From NCBI RefSeq assembly GCF_026230105.1, contig NC_079478.1:30457653-30521652 (forward strand): a stretch of 64,000 nt of DNA. Direction: 5' to 3'. The translations under genes and the position numbers were made by a program. Position 1 is the stretch's first letter. Every line of letters begins with the position of its first letter. Below the pieces are notes generated by a model. That model did not search any database. It saw only the letters and a program-made list of their open reading frames with translations, and was not told the DNA's origin. Shown piece after piece: positions 47,601 through 61,419 of the stretch. This DNA comes from Diorhabda sublineata (lineage: Eukaryota; Arthropoda; Insecta; Coleoptera; Chrysomelidae).

Positions 47601-50600
47601 AACTGTTTTCACCACATGATAATAATAAGCCAACATCACATTTTCATGAGTACTTTTTACCTCGTATTTCTTACACCAGTCGTAAAACATCGATAATATT
47701 TATATTTCCAAGAATACAATATGTATAAACTTTAGTTTACAATGTTACCTTAGTAACTTTAGTTAATTTTCATTTTTTTAAATAATAAGAGAAAAATCAA
47801 AATAGCTATTTTGATACAATTTTGCTTTTCATTTGAAACCGAAAATAGTATGAAAAAAAAAACATATTACGATATACGTCCGTGAATTTATTATCACTCG
47901 ATTAGATATTATTGACTCGGTTCCTCGTCGCCTCGTCCATAAGCATCTATCTCGTACCGTAATAAATCACGTGTGTAATTTTACAATACTGCAAAGTCGA
48001 GTTATCTGGCAGTGGATAAGTGATTCTTTAATTAGTGCAGTTTAATTTTAGTTCTATAAGGGATCACTTTGTTAATCATATAATGGTTGAAGAATGCTGC
48101 AAAAAATTGTAAGACTCAGGTTACTTTCAAAATGGAAATCATTCTAAAATTAACATTTCCATATCGCACATGGCGATTTTTCGGATGAAATGGAAATGGG
48201 AAAGAAACAGAGAAAAATAGTGGAAGAGAGAAAGCGGGTTTTGTTTATGAAAAAAATTATTGAGTGGAAGAATTGTGGAAGAAAACTGCTCATGGGTATT
48301 GTATCTAGCTATATTTCATGAAGTTTGAAAGACTTGGATAAAAACACAGTAAATTTTGAGGTTAGCTCCTTTCCACTGTTTCAAAAATAGTTCAAATGAG
48401 AAAACTCTCAAAGCACTTAACACAATTTTTTGATAGATGCCAGTAAAGCATAAATTGGTTTATATTATTCATGCTGTTTCCATATCAACTAACATGGAAT
48501 GATTATAGTTCATTAAGATCAAAGTGTGAATGTCAATTATTTTTGCATCTTTTCATAAAGGACAGCCAAAACTAGAGTATTTTCCTCATATTAAAAACAG
48601 AACTTGACAAAGCATTTATAAGATAAGTTGTACTATTTGCAGTTTTCTGAATATATATATATATAGGTTTTTGAAAGAATGATAAATTTTGACGTTTCTA
48701 CTTTTCTTTAAGTCTTTATCAAAATATCTGACATGATTGATAACGTGCTATCAAAATATATGTTCGTTCTAGTCTTAACTCAAATTGCGAAGGACGAAAA
48801 AACGCTATAAGATCTAGTAAGATATTTCCAGCTAGAAGACGTTTTAATGGTACAAAAACATTGCCATATCAGTTTCTAGTAACGTGTAATAGCAAGATCA
48901 GTCATTACTCATGGAAAGAAAATGAATAATAATTATACTGAATTCTATTTGATAAACTTTTGCAAAAACTTGTAGCGCTAGCTGCAAGCACAGTTTAGGG
49001 CATTTAAAAATAAGTGTTTCACGTTGATATACCTTCCAATTTGAGCATTTATTCATCTATGCGGCAACTATAGAAATATAGTAAACTGATATGGATATTA
49101 TATAGACATAGATAGAAAAAAGTGGTATTTTCGTATTTTAAACATTCCAACTGCCCGCTGTTCAAAGTGAATATATGCTTCATAAAACTTTATTCAATCC
49201 ACGAATATCAACAGGGATATGCAGTTTGCTGCAATCAATATGGTTGAAATTTGATGGACAGTATAAACGAAATTTTTATAATTTCATCCACATATTTTCA
49301 ACGCTTTTTTTGTGTTTTCCGTGATCAATTGCTGGAAAATGAAATTCAACTACTCTTTTCAAATTACAAAAAATCACAGATTTCAATAAAAATAGTAATA
49401 CGACCATTACTAGCTCAGATAACGAATGTCAAAGTTCGCTAGAACACCAAAATAAATTTTGAATGTGTGAATGATTCGTGGGACTGTTGGATTCAGTCTG
49501 TTGCGTTAAATCCCCCAATATAACTCTCCTTTTCTACATACCCAGTGGTGCAACGAAAGTTAAACCATTAATTAGATCTGTAGATTGAATTCAACAGCCT
49601 CACGAATCAATCACGAACCGGAATTAGCAATACCTAGCGGACGTTGCCTTTCGTTACCTCGGCTTAAATTAGGCGAATTACCAAGTTGTTTTTTTCTTCA
49701 AGTGTAATTTTTTCAATTTGAAATGGAAAGTCTTGGAAAATGTGTGGCTATGGTTAAATTCTCTATTTTTATGTCAATATTGTTTATAATTTTCTTCATC
49801 CGTCAAATGCCGCAATGCGCGTCTCTATATTCAAAATATCCAGGCAATGAACAGTAATAGGGAGAATATATGAATTTCCATTTGCGAGGAAATATTTCCT
49901 CTGCATACTATATATTCTATATAATATCAATTTCATTTTCTAGTTTTTACGGCATTTCGGTATAAATAAAATAATTATAAAATTTCTTATATATCAAATG
50001 AATCAAACAATTAAGGTTTGGAAGATATTTTTTGTAAATTCATTTTTTTCATGATATAGAACATACAATGTTTATGCCTACAATTCTTTTTATAGCATAA
50101 CAAAGGAAGAGATATCAGAAAGATTCCAATTTCGAAAGGCATGAGCTGGGACCAAAGAAGAGCCAAGACATATCTTACTGCGCTATATCCAGCATTACAA
50201 AAAATTGGTATTCGGAGTTACAAAGTTAATTACGTCTAAAATAAGTTACAGTGACTGATTATTATCACTCAATGTATTCAAATGTGAATCAACGTTCATG
50301 TTAGACTATTTGAAATATGGAGAGAAATCTTGATTTTCAATTAACTCGCTTGGAATGTTTTCCAATCTTATTTGAAAGAAAGAATTTAATATTTGACCAT
50401 TTTTGCACTTATGAACTGAAGAGATAATACGTTTGGAAAATGATATTGGGAAAACTCTTCAATTCATGTTAAAATTGAACTCTGAAAATAAGAATTTTCC
50501 CGGGCGCGTGTGACAAATTCTCACAGGAAGTCATGCAAGAATCCATTTCTGGACGTGTAATAAACGATCCATTCTATTGTACTCATCTATAAAAGAACGA

Positions 50601-50989
50601 AAAAAAGGATGAGAATAGAGTTTAGAACATTTTATTTTCAAAGTGATTATAATACATTGTAATAGTACCAGTTTTATTTTCTGTAAGTTCAATGGATGTT
50701 TTAAAACCTGTACTCGAAAGAGAATCCTAATATATTCCTAAAAACATATTGGAGCTAGCGGCATGACCCAGTGCTGATTTGTTACCAGCAAATCTAGGTC
50801 GAGGTAACACTATTACTTCTCATGGAATGACGAGATCTCAAGAAAGTTAAAACTGTAAGTGATGATATTCTACTAGTTTATTTTGTCGAAAAAGCCAGTA
50901 TGAAATCTTCCACGTTATGCAGGCGGTTCTTAATCCTTGAGATTCGTTTCGCTATAAAACCAAACATTCACAAACTATTTTCCTGTCTA

Positions 50990-51640
50990 TGGGCTATTTA
51001 CCAAAAAAGTTCTGGCTACTAGCGACAGAAGAAGTAACCACATTTTCATGTGAAGCTTCAGATGAACAATATCTACTGGCAAAAGTGATTTTAGTGTTTG
51101 GATCTTTGAAACGTATCGTAGAGATGATTTAATACGTTTGAATTAAGATTATGTGGAAGATAATGGGCGTTTGATTGTTATGTTACCAGAGAGGGATTCC
51201 AGCCCCATATACTTTACAGTAAAAATGCAGATCTACGCCCAATATGTTGGGTGCTATATTATCAGGGCTGTCCCGAAACTCGTAAGATATCTGAAGCTGG
51301 AAAAGGCGTTCTTCGGCAACGATGTTGGTGGAAAGCGGCGATGATTTGGTCACTCTGAAAAGACACGGAAAAAAGTAGATGGATTACAAAAATTGTTCAG
51401 CTCCTTTGCAAAATACCAGCTCTGCCAAATTTAATCAGGAGAATCGAAACATTTGCGAACCGTTAGCTGCAACATCTTTAGATGTAAAAAATGTAACACC
51501 AAAGGTCCTAAACTTCTGTAATATTACAAATTGTACAAGAATGTTACTATTAAAACTAAAGATTCCTGAAGATACTAATTATGTTGTTGTTTTCAGAGAA
51601 AAAACGGATATCGGGAAAAATTTTCGTGCGCTATTCTGAA
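50990..51640 (+). pseudogene. Crypton-type tyrosine recombinase fragment (catalytic domain)
   Basis: Plus-strand frames read EEVTTFSCEASDEQYLLAKV and ILVFGS, then a shift to RRDDLIRLN*DYVEDNGRLI, the first catalytic block with its Arg. Further on SWKRRSSATMLVESGDDLVT and LKRHG match the late block (FRRSSATLLADSGADLLTLKRHGGWKS) with the second Arg. An open frame at 51379-51639 continues DYKNCSAPLQNTSSAKFNQE to VLNFCNITNCTRMLLLKL, like the tail beyond the recombinase domain; the catalytic Tyr would lie near its start but is not certain. Stops and frameshifts make it inactive. Opposite orientation to the copy at 47230-47600. Confidence 0.62.
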
Positions 51641-52919
51641 AATGTCACTTTTTTACTTCTTTGTAAAAGTAAATGGAAACATAATAGATAAGAATTATTT
51701 CTCCCATAAATAGTTTGAGTAGTTGTATACGATATAACAGCCAAAGAATTGATTCTGATTCTTTATCCATAGAATGTATAAAAATTACGGGGGCAAATTA
51801 TTCTCATTAAGATTCTATATTAAGTTAAACATAAATAATTTTCTTTATTGTAAATGTTATTCATCGTATAAGTGTTTTAGACACTATTCTATTCACGCAA
51901 GAATGCTTAAATTAATTTAATTAGTTTTCTTAAGTGAATAAAATGTATCCAAAACACGCATGCAATATAATATAAAATTTATAATTCAAATCAAAATCGA
52001 CGGAAAACAGATACTTCTTGACAGTAGCTAACATTTATTTATATGATATATTAAGTGGAAAAGGTCCATTGGAAGAAATATCTACGGTAAATTTTTTGTT
52101 AGTAAATTATTGTCCATTGAATGTAGATATTTATCAAGAAATTTGACAGGTACTATGTGTTCTAAGACTGACGATAACTACAAGTTTGTTATCAATAAGA
52201 TTCAATATTACACTATTGGTATAAGTAAGTTCATTATTTCACTAGTGGATATTTCATACGATTTATAAATGTGAACATAAGAGTATGGGTAAAAAATGTT
52301 TGTTTGACACTTTGTAAACTCATGAAGCAAGTTTGGAAGTAAATTAATGTGGCTCATTAATCGAGTTTGGTTATTTACTCAAATCCTGTTACCGTCAACA
52401 TCGTCTTATCATTAAGGTTTAATGGAAATTACTAAGCAAGTAATTTGGATTGAGTAATACAATATGTAATATCCAATCCACAGCAGTTAATTAGTGGAAA
52501 GCTGTTTGTCACTCTGAATTATGAATCGGATCTCTGCTACTATGGTAAAATAACTGTTTGAATAGAATTTATTACGATAATATATTTAAAAAGTATATAT
52601 CGCGGCTAAATTATAGAACCAATTCATTATCCCTCGAACATTTCAATCCAGATAAAAATACTAGGATCTATTTTCAATTTTAGATGCCGGTTTTTTTTAA
52701 AAGTGTGCGATACCGGTTTCAGATAATAACAAAACGACTAACACCTTCTTCTCGAATACTTTTCAGATTAATTTCATCAACTGCGTCTACAATTCGGTCT
52801 TGAAATTCCTGTATATTTTGCGGTACATCAGCATAGATACTTTTTTAGACACTTCATCTACTTAACCCTAAGTATGTGAGGATGTGAAGCGTATGTGAAG
52901 TAGCTACGATATAGTATCA

Positions 52920-53670
52920 CATCTCTAATGTATCCAATATTTTTTTTTATCCATTACTTTCAATGTTATCCTATTCCATTCTTTTCAAACTATCTCATTT
53001 CCCTCATTACATGTTTCTCTCGGTCTTCCTTTTTGTTCTTTTTTGCTGTAATTGCTTTGTTCACTCCTGTAGCTATTTTGTCTTCTCTTATTCTTGTAAT
53101 ATGTCAAAACCATCTTAAAAGTGCTTCCATTATTTTAGTATATATAGTTTCTATCCCTAGATATTCCTATATGTATTATCTGTAATCTTATCTCGTGTTA
53201 CCATATATCTTCGCTAGATATCTTGTTTTCATGGTTTTTATCTCATTTCTCCGTATTGTGTCATATATCTGCCCTGAACGTGAGTATAGTACTGAATGTC
53301 TCGTTACTGTCCTTTCTCATTTTCCATCTTCTTCATTTCGTTGTCGTTTCCGTCAACTTTCGTTATTTTGGAACCAATGTATTGAAATTTATTCCCATTT
53401 TCTAGCTGATTAATTTTTATTTAGGTTTATTTTATATGATTTTTAGTCGTTACTCAAAATAATTGATTTTGTTCACTTAAAATTTATCATCATGCCGATA
53501 TCATCATGTCTTCAGCGATAGGTACGAAGTAATCTCCATATTTCAGATACTTTGACCTCTTAATGCATATATAGGCTTTTTATTCTGCTTAAGATTGTTT
53601 CAACCGTTTCATTCAACAGAATATTGATATATCTATCTTATCAAATGCCTTCTAGGGATCTATGACTTTT
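52920..53670 (-). pseudogene. Decayed RTE-like LINE fragment
   Basis: On the minus strand, KVIDP*KAFDKIDISI (about 53670-53620) matches the (F)IDL.KAFD block. FQYIGSKITKVDGNDNEMKK (about 53390) matches the F.YLGS.IT.DG....EI block. LRWF*HITRIREDKIATGV near 53110 matches LRWFGH..RM...R. A Lys/Arg/Glu-rich stretch (53060-53010) corresponds to the GRPR.TW tail. Order and spacing fit the C-terminal half of an endonuclease-reverse transcriptase ORF. Many stops. The sequence 53670-54130 may be more of the element but shows no motif. Confidence 0.6.
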
Positions 53671-54640
53671 CAACCCCCTTCCTCTCAACTATCCTCAGCC
53701 TTTGCTCCATCACCCCAGCATACTGTTGACGGCTTTCGTCCGTTTCACCATCATTTCATATTTTTTCCTAGTCTTTCTTTGCAATTTGTAACAGAATCTC
53801 TCACATTGACTGCTTCCGACTGCCAATAGCGGGTTTTCCCATAACACCCATGATGCTTCCTATTAGGTGGTGCTCCTTGACATGATCCTGGATCGTCATG
53901 CGAGTGAGCTTGAGAAACGTCGTTTTGCTTTCACGTGTTCTACTTACTACCTGCAGGTGTGGATTTTTGTCTATTTATAAGTATTATGCGATAGCTAAAA
54001 GTCGGAGTTCTTGTCTGATATTTCGTCCAAGTCGAAGGAGACGCAGAGAAATCAACACTGTCAATATTACAAAAGAATATTTCTTTTCTTTATTTTTAAT
54101 ATTGACGTCCACTTATCGGTGGTCAATGTGAAAAAGTGTCGTAATTTCCCTGGTATAGCTGCCGTATTCACAAATATTCATTAACTCGCGTGAAATTTTT
54201 CGCAATATAGTGAAAATATGTGTTGTTTTGTTTGATATAGCAACGCAGTTTCAACAGACACTTGAAATAAAAGTTTACAATAACTGTTTGATCCAACTCG
54301 CTTTTATACAATTAGAATAAAATTGGATTTTTTTCGTGCCAATATAAATATTTCAAGAGAAATATTCAATTAATTAGTCTAAAAACTTCACTCCATGTTA
54401 TAAACAATGAACTGGAGTACATTTCTATGTGAAGCTCATGTGATGATTTTAGAGAAGAATCATTGAAATGATGATACTCCATGCAATGAAAAAAAAACTA
54501 TAATATTTACGTACAATGCAATGATTATTGTTGATGTTATGAAACTTAGAAATAATGTCCCATAGAGGCAATAAGTTGAACAAAGCTAGTTTTGTTTCGA
54601 ATATTTAAAATTCGCTTCTAGAAATGTGGAATTGTTAATA

Positions 54641-55480
54641 GGACGGTTGCTATTCAAGTTATCAGATAATATAAATAATTGGATGTGACTATATCAATTT
54701 TTGAAATATTCTCCTGAAGGTCAATACACTTTTGTATGTGTTTGAACCAATTGCATAAGCATTTTTCACATTCCGATGAGGTACCTACAAAACATGTGAT
54801 TTGAACGCATTAACCACATTTCAAGTGTAGAAAAATGCTTACCTCGTAATTTACTTCTGATCTACGGGAATAAGAAGAAATCTTTGGATGCTAAATAAGG
54901 ATTGTACGATGGATGAATCATCAATTCGATGTTTCGACTGTTCAAAAACGTTTTTGTGGTGTAAAAGCTCGCATTGACGAGATGGAGAATGATTTGTTTT
55001 TTGCGATTGGTATTCCTAATTTCTTGGAACATATCTGGTAAACAAATGCTGGTGTATCATCCAGAACCGACCGTTCCACCTTGCTCTGATGGAACGGTGG
55101 CGACATGTCTAGTTTTTCCGAAAACAAAGGCGATCATTTGCTTCATTTGACTTGAAAGACCCACATAGCCGATTGTTGTTCCGGGTTCATATGCATAAAT
55201 CCATGATTCGTCGTGTGTCACAATCTTATAGACGTTTTTTGAAATACCGACATTAAAGTTTTTCAAAATTTGTTTGCACCAATCTACACAAGCTTTTTTT
55301 GAGCTATGGTTGAATTATGAGGTATCCAAAGCGATCAAATCTTTACCCTCGCCAAATGTTCATGCAATATTGAATGTATTTAAGTGGAATTAATTTCCAA
55401 TTATACCTCTGTCTCATGGTATGACACATGAGGATCTTGCAATAATTTTTAAATTTATTGTTTGAATAAAAAAAATATTT
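54641..55480 (-). mobile_element. mariner remnant A (C-terminal two-thirds plus one terminal end)
   Basis: In minus-strand order: VDWCKQILKNFNVGISKNVY, KIVTHDESWIYAYEP (first catalytic Asp block), QMIAFVFGKTRHVATVPSEQ, then after frame changes KCLCNWFKHIQKCIDLQ, the usual C-terminus. The left end GGACGGTTGCTATTCAAG (54641) follows TA and is the inverted counterpart of the mariner end at 57642-57663. The YSPDLAPNDF region is poorly preserved. Inactive. Confidence 0.8.
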
Positions 55481-57109
55481 TTTTCCTACTGCTCATATTT
55501 CTTGTAGACCAGCTCCTCTTACTTATGTTTCAGAGAGTGTAAAAACATAAGAACTGCGATGACTTTCATGAGTATGAAATAACTAGGATTGAACTTCCAG
55601 AACCGTTGGTGATAATGATATTTAACACACTATTTATTACTCCCACTACACCAGTACTCACTCACAATTCCAAGTTCATGACACGTGGTAGGTATACAAT
55701 ATAACTTCTTCTTTGTGGTAATAAAAATCGCCAATTTTTTTTAAATAGAGTGGACGATGAAATTCCTGTCATATTCTCACGGCAATTCAGTGCTTCGGAC
55801 TAATTTTTTAATAAATATCCGAGAATGGTTCCAGAAGTACCTGGCCTGACCAAGAGATGTGAGTAGTTGCTTGGAAAATTTCACTGTATTGAAAGTACAC
55901 AATCTATATAGTTTCTTATCAGAAATCTGACAGCAGTAAAAATTGCTTAAACAAAATTCTCGTGTAGCTCACTTTGAATTTCTTTATCCTTTTTTGATAT
56001 ATTTCAAATGAAGAGAGCCGTGCTCTTGTTCACAAGCGATAAACTTGAAGCGATAAACTCCAAGTAAAAGTGTTGGAATCAACAGCAGAAAATCAAGGAG
56101 ATGTCCGCTATTTATTGTATACGAGCAAGAGGAAACATACAACAGCATTTCGTAATTACAACCGAATGTCTGGACGTGTCTCGAGTTACTGGAATTCCAG
56201 GGATATAGGGAGAGAAAGTAAAGGACCGTGGAATAGAAGAAGTGAGGGGTAAGAACTAACTCGTGCATACCAACTTGTATACAGAACACTTGACATAGAG
56301 AAATGGATACATTCATCCAGAGATATTAAGGTTTTACTATGAGACATCAGGAATTCCTCAGAATTGTTTCTTAACTGAGCCTACATCAGGAGCGCCGATT
56401 ATAACGATCCCAATAAATCACATAATAAGATGGGAAGTTCTCAGAAATATGACAATGAAAAGTTGAAGTTTTTTCTCTATTTTCAATTGAACGATATTTA
56501 ATAATTACAGTAAGTTTGAACAAATAAAATTTCAATCTAGGATGTTTTACTTCGTTTCGGTAGAAATTCTTTAGGAATTCTCATAAATGTTAATATCTCA
56601 TCGTTTCCGAAGGTGCTTTGTATTTCGTTTAATATTCGGGAATGATCAGATATTCTATACATAAGAATGACTGGATTCGGAGGAATGATTGGTACAAGCT
56701 GATGTTTGAACCATTTTTTTAAATAATGCCATTATAATTTCGTTATGGCAATCAGCATAACCATGTTTATTGCTAGTAAAAAGATAGATTAGCCGTTTTT
56801 TCAGTACGCAAGAGCCCAGTTAGCCCAAGACCAGTAGTGTTTTAGTGTTCTCGATAGTAGGCATTGAAATTCCATGAACTAAGCAGTTTGAGGCCTTGGA
56901 ATCAACCAGGAAAAGGGTTTATTAGTTGTGTGGAGTAGGCAGATTAAGACCACGGAATCGGATCATTTCTTACCAATGAACGATTAACCACCCTATTCCC
57001 ACCATTCTTTTGATAATGGCTCCAAAGAGGGATCAGAAAATTTCAACGCAGTTCAACACGTTTACCCTATATTCTGTAATGAACAGTTTTTCATGTTTGA
57101 TAGGAACTT

Positions 57110-57663
57110 AAAATGTATAATCAGGGTATGTCGAAGTGCTAAAAGCGCGAACAACTTTTGTTGCATGTGGATCGTTTTAAAAGACCCATACAGTCGATTG
57201 TTATTTAGATTCAAATGCACAGATCCATATGTCGTCGCCTGTCACGATCTTATATCCTTTTGATGCACTGCGATTGATTTTTTCTAAGAATTCCTTGGCG
57301 CCAATAGTCACGAGTTCCTGTTGAGAGAAGTTCAAATTTTGTGGTATCCAACGCGAACAAATACATTTGACAGCCAAATGTTGATGCGATATTGGATGTA
57401 TGCGAGTGGAACTGATGCCCAAATATTCCTAAATCTTATAGTTTGTATGGAACAAGATGGTGCTTTATCAGCAAAAGTCGAAGTATGTTAAACAGCACAC
57501 TGCTGTTGGTTTAGTCCACCTCATAAAGAATTCTGATTACGTTCGATATTAAACATGACAAACTCCATGATGGAAATGTCAGATTCGACATTTTTACATC
57601 GATGTTGCCATGTTTTAAACTTGAGTAGCAACATGTTTCAAAACTTGAGTAGCAACCCTCGTA
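57110..57663 (-). mobile_element. mariner remnant B (N-terminal part plus terminal end)
   Basis: The 5' end (minus strand) is AACTTGAGTAGCAACCCTCG at 57642-57661 followed by TA; a short duplicate of TTTAAAACTTGAGTAGCAAC lies just inside. The transposase reads CSRWIPQNLNFSQQELVTIG and KGYKIVTGDDIWICAFESK, matching the IC.RWIPH.LT..Q and VTGDE.WIY.YEP blocks, then STVWVF*NDPHATKVVRA. Everything after that block is missing. Confidence 0.78.
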
Positions 57664-58204
57664 ACATGCAATGAATACATCGCTGCGATTCTCTATTGCC
57701 AGCAGAGTAAACCGAACAGGATATTTTATTTAATGCAAATACTGGGACAACTACATTGAAATAAACAGCTGTATTATTTATATGTACATAACGTGTATCG
57801 CTAGCAACACTTCGATTTCTTATGGGGGTTAGTAATAATACAGAGAGTAGTGAAATCATCATGTATTTGTTTCAAAAAACTACAATTATGGAGCGGGAAC
57901 GGCTTTGCCGAAAGTGACACCGAAAATGAATAGCGATGGAATATATGAACAAAAGCTAATTGAGCATTTGGAAGAGAATAAAACGAATACAATGAATCAA
58001 GTTGATCTGGTGGTGGGACTCATAACAAATCACCTTCTTGAATAAATTACGAATCGTTATTCTTATGTTGTCGACAAAGAAAACTGAGCTTTTCATAATT
58101 GATATTTAGCCTACATGTTCTTTTAATTTGAACTTTAAAGTAAAGTCCGAAATGTTTCACATTAGCACATAAATTCTTTTGTAGCGGCAGACTTCAAATG
58201 CGAA

Positions 58205-58488
58205 CATAGGTAAACGTACAAACTCTATCTAATGCTCGGCTTCGGATTCTTAACATTGTAGGTCGTTGGCCAGGTTTCGTTCACAACCAGGCACTATTCA
58301 ATAACAGTGCTCCGAGAAGACAGTTTAAGAAAGGACATTTTGTATTACATCTTTTAAGGGGTGACAGCGGATATCGCATTCAGAGATACCTCATGACAAA
58401 GCTGGGAAACGTGAATTCAAACGTCGAAAATTTATATAATAAATCTATTATGAGAACAAGGAACGTCGTAGAAATAAAAGTACATTAA
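58205..58488 (+). pseudogene. Harbinger (HARBI1-like) transposase fragment
   Basis: About 90 codons open to a TAA at 58488. NVQTLSNARLRILNIVGRWP matches the NVQ...D....I.NIVARWPGS.HD block; here the PGS.HD becomes PGFVHN, so the catalytic Asp is replaced by Asn. FNNSAPRRQF, then LLRGDSGYRIQRYLMTKLGN matches the LLGDSGYPL..YLLTP block with the second catalytic Asp. NLYNKSIMRTRNVVE matches YN..H..TRN.VE, which holds the last catalytic Glu. No HTH or Myb partner ORF was found. Unusually for this window the frame has no internal stop over these blocks. Confidence 0.78.
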
Positions 58489-60639
58489 TCATGTAGAACC
58501 GTTAATACTGACGATTGAAAATGACAAGAATTTGATGAAATAATTGAAATGAGAGATTGAATTGAAGAATTGAATTGGCAAATACAAAGCACAACATTAA
58601 GATGCACCTTTAACTATAGCTATAGCTAAATCGAATAGTCTCACTATACTCACTTGCACGTCCGATGGTTTGCCGAAATCGTTTTTGGTGTACGCGTACA
58701 GTAATTCGGTGTACGAGTGCCGTAAATCTATATGAATAAACTGTGTCTCTACTAAACGATAATAGTATACTTGAAACTGAATGAATGTGGTCCAAACACA
58801 GCTTTTATTTAGAAAATGAATATCGAGAACCTATATACGAACCGCAGATAAGGCGTAGCATTTGTTATTGCTATAATTTCTTATAGAGCTGATATTATAT
58901 CGATAACAGATTATATACTCGTGTGTTGATTTTATAGATCGAGTACAAATTCATCTTTACAGGTGCATTATTGGCAAACTTAACCTAATCACCTGTATTT
59001 TTGCAACGTGAATTATTGTTATACAAATAATCAAGCTCACAAGACAATATAAATAACATATATAGTATAACTTAGAAATCGATTTTGGTGATTTGAAAAC
59101 ACACCTTCACTTACAGGAGCCTTCAACGATTTCAATAACATAATATAGAACAAACAACAAATTTATGTTCAACATTCGTTCCGTATCATAATAAAGTAGA
59201 CATACTATTGTGATCACGGCTTACTTGAGCCACCGATTTTTCTCCCAGCTAGGTGATCCTTTTATTTCCATTCAATGGTTGTCTCTATGTCTCTACTACT
59301 TGATACTTATGGTATTATAGGTCAACTTGTAAGTTATATCTACGGCTGCATAGTCAACAGTTTTAAACACCCACATATGGTTATCTCAGAATCTTTCGTT
59401 TGAAAGTGATAGGAGATTTCCGTCATGCATGTCCAGGTTTTCGAATCCATCTGTGGAAATCAGGTTTATTTGTGTTTTATAATGTTCAAAAATGCAAAAA
59501 AAGTCATAATCTCTCATTATCAGGAATCTTCCACATCAATACAATCCTATTCCCATCCACATTACCAGATTTCATATGACTTTTAACTATCTCTTTGAAA
59601 TTGGTTTCAAGGAAATATTAGAATACTTGTAACGAGAAAGATGATGAATTGAAACTCAGTATCAAGTTGATATTTTGAAACTCAATAAAAAAAATATTGA
59701 ACGTATGTATCCTAGCGAAGAATGTCAACCTATAGCTATAATAATATATTTCATTGCTCACATCAGTCACATTTTTCTTATGAAGTACCAAATTTCCAAA
59801 GCCAACAGTTCACTACAATGACTTGTACGATAAAATTACTTATCGTTTCTTTAGATCGTTCATATTTCAACTAGATAACTGTCATAATTCCTATTTAATG
59901 CTAACTTTCTTACAAATTTTGAAAATCGGGAAACTTAGTTCCAAGACACATCGGTACATTCAAACACAAAAAACATACTCTCAGTTTCATTCTTAGATCC
60001 TATAGGTATTATCAACAGCCATAAAAAATTTCTCTTGTTTTCAAACACCACTTTTGGTCCTTGTAAAAATAAATTGTGATAGTTCAGCAATTGTATTATT
60101 ATATATTGATGGTTAACTAACACATTTTCTATCAGCTCAATGAATGTGCGCCGCTGTTATTCAATGTTTTATTGAACTGAGGACATCCTTTCTAGAGATC
60201 CTCAACGTTTCCCTATTTTTTCTATAGCATAGCAAATATACGACTGTTTATACAGAGCCACAGAAGAGCTATCGACTATCAGAGGCCATTTATTAAAACA
60301 ATGTTACATTTAAGCGTCAATTCCTAATTTTATTGGAAATATAAGCGATAAGAACAACACTTTTGTGTTATTTATTTTCACTAATGATGTTTGGGATTCT
60401 GTCTTATTAAATATAATTCAGTTCATATTTATGGAGTAATAATCGTAATAACAGTTATTATGATGGTACGAATGAATAAATTTCATGGAAGTTCAATATA
60501 CTCACACTTTGTTGTGGTTAAGTTACTGATATAACCTAAGTTTTGTTAATAATAAATCCCATCAATCACCACAATTGATGTTCTTTATAATAAACAAACC
60601 GAAAACTTTGGATTTGATTATATCGTAATATGTAAAATT

Positions 60640-61200
60640 TATAAGAGAAGAACCCGCACAAATTTAAACATTTTTACCATTTAATAGCGTTCAAATTTGT
60701 TTTATGTTCCACTAGAGTAGCAAATCAAATGAGAAAAGTTTTATAGAGGAAACATCAACTTAAGCCATAGAAGCATCAATGAGTGAGGTTGAGACAAATA
60801 ATATGTAGAGAAAATGTGATAGTACGCAAAGCATGTTGAGAATTCACAAAACATGCATTTTACAGAAACAAGAGCTAAAGCATGAATAATCATGGTACTG
60901 ATCCTCAGAATAGAATGTAAAATCAGGAGAGTGAAAGGGAACTAGTAATTCAAGATGTGGTGAAATGGTTTTGAGACGTGAACGAGGTTGAAAAGAATAT
61001 GTAGGGAGAATACCATAAAATAGATGAGTTGAATGTACCTAAAACCAGAAACTTAACATAAATAGCCCACTAGATAGAACACCAAAAAGATGGTATGAGA
61101 GATGGAGCTCGGCGTCTCAAAGAGAGCTCAAGAGAAGGCTGAATATCCAGAACGGGATAGATTTCCAATAATATAAAAAGAGAATAAAAAGACTTGAGTC
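60640..61200 (+). pseudogene. Degenerate LINE-like tail (tentative)
   Basis: Purine-rich sequence in which DVVKWF*DVNEVEKN resembles the V.WFGHV.RM.E.R block, and TPKRWYERWSSASQRELKRR resembles the GRPR.RW tail of endonuclease-RT ORFs. Many stops; boundaries uncertain. Confidence 0.35.
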
Positions 61201-61419
61201 AAACTAACGATGTTTTGTGGATGGTGTTTCATATAAGTGAACGTGTATCAACTGCTCTTATTGGTAGGAAACCAATTATTCATCAAATTTGCAGCAAGAA
61301 TAAGTCTTTGATAAAGCGTCTGATATCCACTCCACTAAAGAAAAAATGTGGCAAATAGATACAAACATTGCTAGTTGACCTTGACAATCGTCTTGATTTC
61401 CATGATTTTTTTTAACACT

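Noticed and set aside
52928..53413. Hydrophobic plus-strand frames that look like membrane proteins
   Set aside because: Antisense shadow of the Lys/Glu-rich minus-strand LINE fragment, which has ordered RT motifs.
58610..58795. Short TATAGCTATAGC and CGTGTACGCGTAC-rich stretch considered as a copia-type LTR
   Set aside because: No clear TG..CA borders, second copy or target duplication visible in the window.
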